From: Adiantum capillus-veneris
Taxonomy: Eukaryota; Streptophyta; Polypodiopsida; Polypodiales; Pteridaceae
Direction: 5' to 3'
DNA length: 64,000 nt
NCBI GenBank assembly: GCA_014529385.2
Contig: CM043942.1
Location: 109,792,641 to 109,856,640, forward strand
The first letter of the stretch is position 1, and every line of letters starts with the position of its first letter. The position numbers were made by a program, and so were the translations under genes. Shown here piece after piece: positions 57,268 to 64,000 of the stretch. The notes under the pieces were generated by a model. The model saw only the letters and a list, made by a program, of their open reading frames with translations, had not been told where the DNA came from and searched no databases.

Positions 57268-57279
57268 CCTCTAATACCA
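57268..57279 (-). promoter_or_regulatory. Primer binding site of Copia-B copy 2
   Basis: Minus strand TGGTATTAGAGG, a variant of the Met-type TGGTATCAGAGC, two bases from the LTR. Confidence 0.8.
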
Positions 57280-57281
57280 AT

Positions 57282-57467
57282 TGTTGGAATTAGGGTTGCA
57301 GGGAAACGCACACAACTTGGAGAAGATGAAGGAAGCTCAAGGCACACAACACAGAGTGTATTGTACAATGGAAAAGATAGATAGCCCTAGAATGAATGGG
57401 CCTATATACAATGCATGGGGCAAAACCTCCTACTGAGGGAAAAAATGCTTCGGCGGTCCTAAGTGTT
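57282..57467 (-). repeat. Truncated 5' LTR of Copia-B copy 2
   Basis: Matches the first ~186 bp of 45352-45580 and then stops at GTCCTAAG, where a new TGTTGACGGCCGG sequence starts. Confidence 0.82.
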
Positions 57468-57643
57468 GACGGCCGGTTTTCGAAACCGTCGCCGCAAGAA
57501 CCAACCCCAATCTAGAAGAAGCATAATACGAGGAAAACGATTAAAAAAAACATTTTTTTGCGTGCACCACCACCCCTTCCATGCTTCAGGCGGTGGGCCA
57601 CCTCTCAATTTGGCCACACTCCTCCATTATCACCAGAAGAAAG

Positions 57644-57706
<63 letters not shown>

Positions 57707-58167
57707 TCACCTAGCCCAATGGGCGCATAAAAAAAGCCTTCTCTCTCAAGGGCCACCATACAAAGGGCTGCTATGCTTGGGACAAGAAGCCTCCCTCTCT
57801 CTCTTCCATTATTCACACACTCTCTCACTATTCTCTCGTCCATACTCTCTCTTTCTCCCTCTACCGGGCCGCCATGCCACTCTCTCTCTCTCTCCTCTCT
57901 CGTCCTCACCAAGCCCCCTCCCCCCCCACCCCTCCTGTTTGTCAACCAAGGAGGGCCGTCTCCCTACTCTCATTCCCTCATCCACCCTCTCTCTTCCCAT
58001 TAACCACTCTCCCTGGCCCACTACAGCTTCCCTCTCCCCGCTCATCTCATACCCTCTCTCTCTCCCCCCTCGTTCAACCCCCACCCCCTCTTTCGCTCCA
58101 TGGTTGATCTCTCTCTACCTACCCTCCCCCGTTCTCTGTCCTCGACAGCCAGGGTGCAACAAGATTA

Positions 58168-58214
<47 letters not shown>

Positions 58215-58780
58215 GACCCTCACCCCCGTTGACTCGTTCAACCCCCCCCTGTCGTTTTTTAGACAATAGGCCCAATCCTACGCACACACACTCACAAAAC
58301 AAACACACACACACACACACTCATTCACACCCACACACACCCATCTCCCCCCACCCCTCAACTCTCTCACCATCTCCGCACCCCGTTGACTCTGTCCCCC
58401 CCCCCTCTCGTTTCGTGTCGGCCTCGGTAGTCCCATGCAGTGCAGACAAGTCTTCCCCTCTCCATTCAAACACACACACACCCTCTCAATCTCAGCCCCC
58501 CCCACCCCTTCCTCCCTCGCTCGCCATCTCTCTCTCTCTCTCTCTCTCTCTAAAAACGCAGCCGTTTTTTGACATAGTAGACAGCAGTCCACTCTTTTGA
58601 TCATAACTTCTTCATCCGAACTCCGATTTGGGTGATCTATAGCCTCAATCGAAGAGCACAAAGTCCTCTACGCATTGATGTAAAGGCAGAAATTTTCAAA
58701 GTTATGGAAGGCGTTTCTGTAGCAGCATTTCCGAAGTGAACAGGTTCAACAAAATTGATTCTCATCTCCTATTTTACATA
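57468..58780. other. CT-rich non-coding block, possible LTR start
   Basis: It begins at the end of the Copia-B match with TGTTGACGGCCGGTTTTCG and a self-complementary CGGTTTTCGAAACCG. It is very pyrimidine-rich, with CT runs 57647-57703, 58170-58211 and 58528-58552, CA runs near 58300-58320 and several C runs. Long apparent frames here are low-complexity artefacts. It may be the LTR or untranslated part of another element; no proof. Confidence 0.5.
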
Positions 58781-58782
58781 CA

Positions 58783-58966
58783 ATGTCTTCCGGCACTCGC
58801 AAGGGTTCTTCTTCTTCAACAAGGTCCACAACCATTGTGGAAAATGATCCAAAATCTCCTAAGTGTGGAGATAGCAACACAACCACCCAACCAACGACAT
58901 CGGAAACCATGATCATGGCGTACTTGGTATCATTGCAAGAGACCGTAAAACTAGGTGCAATCTCCC
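58783..58966 (+). pseudogene. Short N-terminal frame, possible ORF1 start or gag start
   Basis: ATG at 58783 gives MSSGTRKGSSSSTRSTT...ETMIMAYLVSLQETVKLGAI, Ser/Thr-rich then helical, after which likeness to coding sequence stops at about 58966. It could be the displaced N-terminus of the LINE ORF1 or the start of an LTR-element gag into which the LINE inserted. The 58967-59350 block has a TTGCACGGGGGGAGATT sequence on the minus strand and no recognised identity. Confidence 0.4.
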
Positions 58967-59361
58967 CCCGTGCAAGAGTGAGCATTTCCCTCTTGCACGT
59001 ATTTATTTATAGATTTCTTGAATGCCCAAAAATGAGTACAAACTGGCCGGTCGGTCATAAATGGCCAAAGCTCATAAAGAGCACTTGAATAATCAAATAT
59101 ACTTAAAATATAATATCCTTTTGCATAATCCATTATCTGCTAATACTTTTGACACCTGTGAGCTGCAATAAATGGATAAATATCAATTCCATAACAACAA
59201 CCTCATAGGCTGTTCAAGACTTGGAAGCCTGGCTCTTTCCATACTAGCTTAGGTGGAAGTATCCCAACTACAACAACTTGTTGATGGCATGCTTACATGT
59301 TAGTATGGGCAATAGAATTCACATTGCATTTCCTTACAAGATCTGTTGGTAAAAGATGTCA

Positions 59362-60139
59362 AGGCGAAGACTTACTAGCACTTGCAATGGAGAATGGCAC
59401 ACTAAGGGTACTTGTGGTTGAGAATGAGAATCTCAAGAGGACACTTGAGATGCAAACAACACGTTTGATGCAACTTGAAGAGGAAGTCAAGGAATGTAAA
59501 CGCTCTCTTGTGGACTTGAATGCTTTGAAGGAGCGGATGAGCAAAGTAGAGCATGACCATGTATTGAAAGAGGAGAAATTTGACACTATGAGCCGGGATG
59601 TATGCGACATGAAAAATGTATGCACAAACAAGTCTTGGGCTGATGTATGTGGTAGCAATGTGGTTTCTAATTCCTCACTCATGCAAGCTATGGTTCAAAC
59701 AAAGAATGTTGAGAATGTGGATGTGGAGGAGTTGAAGGAACGGGAGCGACGTTCCAAGAACATTGTTATTTGTGGAATTCCCGAAGAGAAGTTAGAGACA
59801 CCTCCTTCTCTTGCCATTGTTATTGAAGATTTCTTCAAAACCCACTTTGGCATGTCCGGAGTTATGGTCTATGGAGCACATAGAGTGGAGAAGCAAGGAG
59901 CTCCTCGCTCGGGAGAACGGCCAATTGTATGCACCATGCCGGATGAGACCAAGCGAAAGATTATCCTTGATAATAGTTGGATCTATTTGAGGGATACAAA
60001 ATGTTTTGTATGTGAAGATCGCACTATTAAGCAACAAAATATGCGTCGCAAGGCATATGAGGAAAAGAATAATAAAAACAAGGAGATCTCTCATGAAGAA
60101 AATGTACCCAAGGAGGAGGCAAATCTCTCAAGCAAATAG
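59362..60139 (+). pseudogene. LINE ORF1 protein (coiled coil, RRM-like)
   Basis: A long coiled coil (VVENENLKRTLEMQTTRLMQLEEEV..., 59400-59600) precedes a region NIVICGIPEE...IEDFFKTHFGMSG...GAHRVEK...PIVCTMPDETKRKIIL (59760-59975), the pattern of the RRM and C-terminal domain of LINE-1-type ORF1p, then a basic tail. ORF1p would bind the element RNA in the cytoplasm. The frame is open upstream to 59297 and ends at TAG 60137-60139. The true start is unsure, so I list it as damaged. Confidence 0.75.
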
Positions 60140-60145
60140 GGATGC

Positions 60146-63100
60146 GTGACCTATGAGACCGAGTTACAATTGAAAATATGCTTTTGGAATTGTAATGGAT
60201 ACCCATGGAATGCGGGGGTTGGCATTGATGAACTAACAAGCAAAGCCGATGTTGTACTTCTTGTTGAAACTTGGGAGCATGATACACAAAGGATTAACAG
60301 CTTGGAGGATTACAATGTACATTCATTGATGTGGTCAAAGAATCTCAAGCAACGAAGAGGACAAGGAGGGTTAGCATGTATGGTTAAGAAAGGATTGGAA
60401 GATTTTGTATCAATTGTGAAAGATGACAAGTACAAACGTTATGTATGGCTGAAAATTATGACACCAAAAAGAGCACCCATTTTTGTAGCCGGTTGCTACA
60501 TTCCTCATCATGATTCTCCCTTTTATGCTTGCATGGATAGAGATCAACCATTTTCTAATTTGGAAGAGGACATTGCTTATTTCAAAGGTGAAGGTGATGT
60601 TATTGTATTTGGGGATATGAATGCTCGCACAAAAACATTGCAACATGATACTCAACAATTTGATATGCCATACATTTCAAGGGAGTTGGAGGAAGTTCAC
60701 TTGTATGATTGTACTTCAATGGATGAGAAAGAGCCGGATCACTATGGAAAGTTACTTTTACACATGTGTAATAGCACGGGTATGCTCATTGCCAATGGTG
60801 TATCTTTGTGGAGTGGAACCAATGGATTTACATGTAGGAGACATAATGGGGATAGTGTGATTGACTATATGCTACTCTCTGAAGCCATCATGTATCGCAT
60901 AAAGAGTTTTATGTTTGGTCAATGGACCCCGGAATCCGACCATCTCACCTTATGTATTGACCTTTCATGTGGAGAAGCAACTAAGCATGACAATCTCAGC
61001 CAAAGGAAAGAGAAGTTATCACTATGTATGGATTTCAAACGGGCACCAATGTACATTGAAATGGTTGAGCAAAAATTATGGATGACAAAGCTTCAATGTG
61101 ATGCACCATTGGAAACTAAATGGGAAGCTTTCAAGAAAGCTATTTGTTCTTGTGCGGAAGAATGCTTTGCTATAAAGCATCTCCATGGTATCAACAAAGA
61201 TAGATCACGCAAAAGGTGGTTTGATAAAGAATGTCAAGATGCTCGAAAGTCCTTGATAAAGCTTGATGCAACTATGGACAAAGACAACTATCAAAGTCAT
61301 TTGCATACATACAAGGCATTGATTCAAAAGAAGAGAAGAAGATGGGAAGTAAAGCAACAAGAATTTCAAGTCCAAGAAAAGGCACATGCATGTGGAAGAT
61401 TTTGGAGAAACTTGAGAGGCAAGCGGGTTGAGAATTTTGGTAACTTGAGTCTAGTGGATATATACACACATTGTAGGCAATTATATGAGCAAGCAAATAC
61501 TGAAAAAATGCCATTTTATGGTTCACTTCCATGTATGCCGTCTTTTTTTACTATTGAGGATGTATGCGGTGGGCTTGAAAAGTTGGCCACTCGCAAAGCG
61601 GGAGATCTTCAAGGTATCAAGCCGGAGATGATCAAATGGACGGGAGATTTTACCCATGAGTGGATGTGTGATATGTTCAACCTTGCACTTCAACATGGTA
61701 TACCTTATGATTGGAGTACTAATTGGGTTAAGCCTTTGCATAAAGGAGGGGATGTAAAGAATGTAAGCAACTACCGGACTATAATGATTGGGTCTCTTAT
61801 GGCAAAGTTGTTTGGGTGCATAATGGAGATGAAATTGAGTGATTGGGCTGAAGAGAATGACAAGCGTGCAAAGGGACAAGCGGGTTTTCGTCGATGCCAT
61901 AGCACCATTGATCATCTTGTCACTCTTCATGTTCTCATGGAGGAAAGTCGGTTGAAAGGCAAGCGATTGTATTGTTGTTTTGTGGACTTTAAGAAAGCCT
62001 TTGATATGATTCCACGTAACAATTTGTGGAGAAGGATGGAAGAACTCCAAGTGCTAAGTGAGTTTATGCTTGCGGTTTCTCGAATCTATGAGAAGGTGAT
62101 TTGTCAATTGCGTATGGGAAGAGAAATTTCAGAAATTTTTGTAAGCACTATTGGGGTTAAACAAGGATGTCCATTGTCACCAACTCTCTTTGGTATATGC
62201 ATCGATCAATTGGAACAGATGGTACTTGACTTTATGCAAGAAGAAGGCATTGAAGAGGTCACTATTTTCAATGCGGTAATCATGCTTTCGTTGTATGCGG
62301 ATGATGTAGTGCTTCTAGCACACACTTTAGAAGATGCACAAAAGCTTATGGTTGTCCTTGAGAACTTTTGCTTGCATAGTGGGCTGATTGTAAATGAATC
62401 CAAAACAAAGGTTATGCTTGTGAAAACCAACCATAAGGAGAAGCCATGCATTGTGAACAACAACGAGACACTTGAAGTTGTTGAGAGCTTTAAGTACCTT
62501 GGCCTTGAGGTTCCATCCAATCACAAGTGGCATGAATGTGCTATGCATCGTTTGGAAGTGGGAAAGAGAGCATATTATGCATTTGAGAACATGTGTACTG
62601 CGGGAAACATCAAGTGTTGGGTTCTCAAGAAGTATCTTTTTGATGCATTGGTGACACCGGTTCTTCTTTATGGAGTTGATGTGTGGGGCGGGAGCATCTG
62701 AAAGTCTACTTGGAAAGAGTTTGAGAATGTCCAAAAGTGTTTTCTTACAAACTTTCTCCAAGTTAAGACGCAAACACCATATATGCTCCTACTTCTTGAG
62801 TCGGGATCTCTTCCAATTGAGGTTATGGGCATGGAAAGGGTTGTGGAGTACATGATAAAGATGCGTCAAAACCCCTCACATCGACTTCCTACAATTGCAT
62901 GGGAAGCAAGCAAAAAAGTTCAAAAGACGCATAAAAGCAAGATCTTGAGCACGGGATGGATGCAAGACATAAAGAAGTGGTTTGGGAGATGGGATGCATT
63001 ACACTTGCTACATGATGCTTCAATTGACTCTCAAGTGAATGAAGCTTTTCTACAACGCCAATGTATTACGGCCTGGGAGAAATCCGGTGGGTCACGCTTC

Positions 63101-63538
63101 GTACATTACACCACCTATATTGCCCCCAACTACAAAACCATGTTCTTCGTTGAGAGAGGAAACCGTACTCACACTTACATGCTTGAGCCTATTCCCTTGT
63201 CCACGATATGCACTATCGCGGCAATTCGGCTTAGCTCCCATTTCCTTCGATGCGAGATAGGGCGTTGGGGCAATGGAGAAGAGTCAAATCGATTGTGCAC
63301 ATTATGCTCACTGCAAGTTCGAGAGTCTGAGTACCACACACTACTAGAGTGCTCAGCTTTTGATCACATCCGAACTTGCTTCTCTCACATTTTCAGCCAT
63401 AACTTAGACCTACACACTTTCCTCTCCCAGCCAAAGTGTGGGCTATCCATTGCGACTCTCATCACTACAATTTTGGAGCATCGAGAGTCACTCATCAGCC
63501 ATACACATACTACATCACATGTAACTTTGGTCCCATAG
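60146..63538 (+). pseudogene. LINE ORF2: endonuclease-reverse transcriptase with one opal stop
   Basis: Endonuclease (60170-60960): CFWNCNG, VLLVETW (catalytic Glu), VAGCYIP, FGDMNAR, VIDYMLLS and ESDHLTL are all present. RT (about 61720-62350): KPLHKGGD, KGQAGFR, CCFVDFKKAFD, GVKQGCPLSPTLFGI and LYADDVVLL are intact. A TGA at 62699-62701 (GGSI-stop-KSTWKEF) interrupts; the same frame continues 62702-63538 with a zinc motif CTLC...H...C at 63295-63355. Its frame equals that of ORF1, and the first in-frame ATG (codon 62) lies inside the endonuclease, so initiation is unclear. About 1,130 residues in total; closest to L1-like plant LINEs. Confidence 0.88.
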
Positions 63539-63570
63539 GTCATATTTGACCTCCGAGGACGATAATAAAA

Positions 63571-63590
63571 TCTATCTATCTATCTATCTC
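63571..63590 (+). repeat. (TCTA)n tail of the LINE
   Basis: TAAAATCTATCTATCTATCTATC after the last ORF2 codons, a simple-repeat 3' tail of the kind some LINE clades use instead of poly-A. Confidence 0.75.
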
Positions 63591-63629
63591 TCTCTAGCAT
63601 TCAAACTAGCATAGCCAGAAAATCACTCT

Positions 63630-63765
63630 CTCTCTCTCTCTCATCAACACACACACACACACACCCTATCCCTCTCACCCCCATCAACCCTCACGCGCTC
63701 CCTCTCTCATTTCCTCCCCGATCCTCTGTGTAACCTGCACGTAAGTAGCTTAAATAAATAAATAA

Positions 63766-63799
<34 letters not shown>

Positions 63800-63805
63800 A
63801 ATAAA

Positions 63806-63855
<50 letters not shown>

Positions 63856-64000
63856 GTTCCCACACTCGCAGACCCGTGATATTTATACACAAACACTTGC
63901 ATACACATACACAACCCACTCGCATGCCATACAAGCACACACAAATGGTGATATATGCACTCACGAGCACACATGCCTACGCGCACGCACATATTCAAAT
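63630..64000. repeat. Microsatellite-rich window end
   Basis: CT run near 63625-63642, CA run near 63648-63663, TAAA/TA run near 63755-63780, TG run 63781-63799, CT run 63809-63854, then CACA-rich DNA. No coding sequence seen. Confidence 0.9.

Larger units (their letters stand above)
45352..57467 (-). mobile_element. Copia family B copy 2, split by two younger elements
   Basis: Minus-strand pieces in order: 5' LTR (57282-57467, truncated), PBS, gag (57266-56685), [CACTA-2], linker and RT (51985-50468), [non-autonomous LTR element], RNase H (46082-45596), PPT and 3' LTR (45352-45580). The protease, zinc knuckle and integrase are missing, lost at the CACTA-2 site. Piece order, orientation and overlap with copy 1 support one original element. 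Confidence 0.82.
58780..63590 (+). mobile_element. LINE (non-LTR retrotransposon), nearly complete
   Basis: ORF1 (coiled coil plus RRM-like region), then ORF2 with EEP endonuclease, RT and a C-terminal CCHC-type zinc motif, then a short 3' end with a (TCTA)n tail (63571-63590). Only two in-frame stops separate 59297 from 63538. The 5' limit is uncertain; a separate short frame at 58783-58966 may be the ORF1 start cut off by a ~390-bp block. Confidence 0.88.

Overview
The window is nuclear DNA of a land plant with a large, repeat-packed genome. Copia polyproteins with plant-type PBS/PPT signals, CACTA (En/Spm) transposases with DUF4216/DUF4218 modules, a PPR-type pseudogene and an LRR-receptor relic all point to plants. 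The PPR wording and the extreme density of long (GA/CT)n runs would fit a fern or another spore-bearing plant, but that is inference. I see no intact single-copy housekeeping gene. No CRISPR array, rRNA or tRNA gene was recognised.

Layout. 1-4958: minus-strand Copia element (family A, copy 1), inserted into a plus-strand Helentron-type relic (4959-7160: PIF1 helicase followed by an EEP endonuclease). 7161-9462: non-coding DNA with long microsatellites. 9463-15323: Copia family B, copy 1, split by a ~1.9 kb insert and 5'-truncated. 15324-16359: a plus-strand histone H3/CENH3-like reading frame, cut inside its last helix by Copia-A copy 2 (16360-24879) and apparently resuming at 24884. Copia-A copy 2 itself carries a 2.87 kb TG...CA insert (17793-20666, solo-LTR-like).

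25156-25410: GC-rich foldback. 25884-28736: fragments of unrecognised minus-strand gene(s) around a near-perfect 209-bp inverted repeat. 28940-36160: CACTA-1 (transposase relics, then CTAACC arrays flanking a ~172-bp satellite whose monomers are palindromic, then a CACTA terminus). 37089-39050: a second CACTA-like unit with GCGGTAAT motifs. 39400-42800: microsatellites, a PPR pseudogene and an LRR relic. 44825-45290: LINE zinc-finger relic. 45352-57467: Copia-B copy 2, broken open by a non-autonomous LTR element (46087-50463) with an unrecognised acidic protein, and by CACTA-2 (~51986-56684). 58780-63590: a nearly complete LINE whose two ORFs lie in one frame separated by a single amber codon.

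Nesting gives a relative history. The histone-like frame, the Helentron, the LINE relics and the Copia-B elements are hosts. Copia-A, the solo-LTR-like insert, the non-autonomous LTR element and the CACTA elements are later arrivals. Both Copia-A copies share two in-frame gag stops, so this subfamily was probably mobilised in trans. The item most worth following up is the CENH3-like frame; next are the palindromic satellite inside CACTA-1, the non-autonomous LTR element with its novel protein, and the Helentron-type helicase-endonuclease in a plant.
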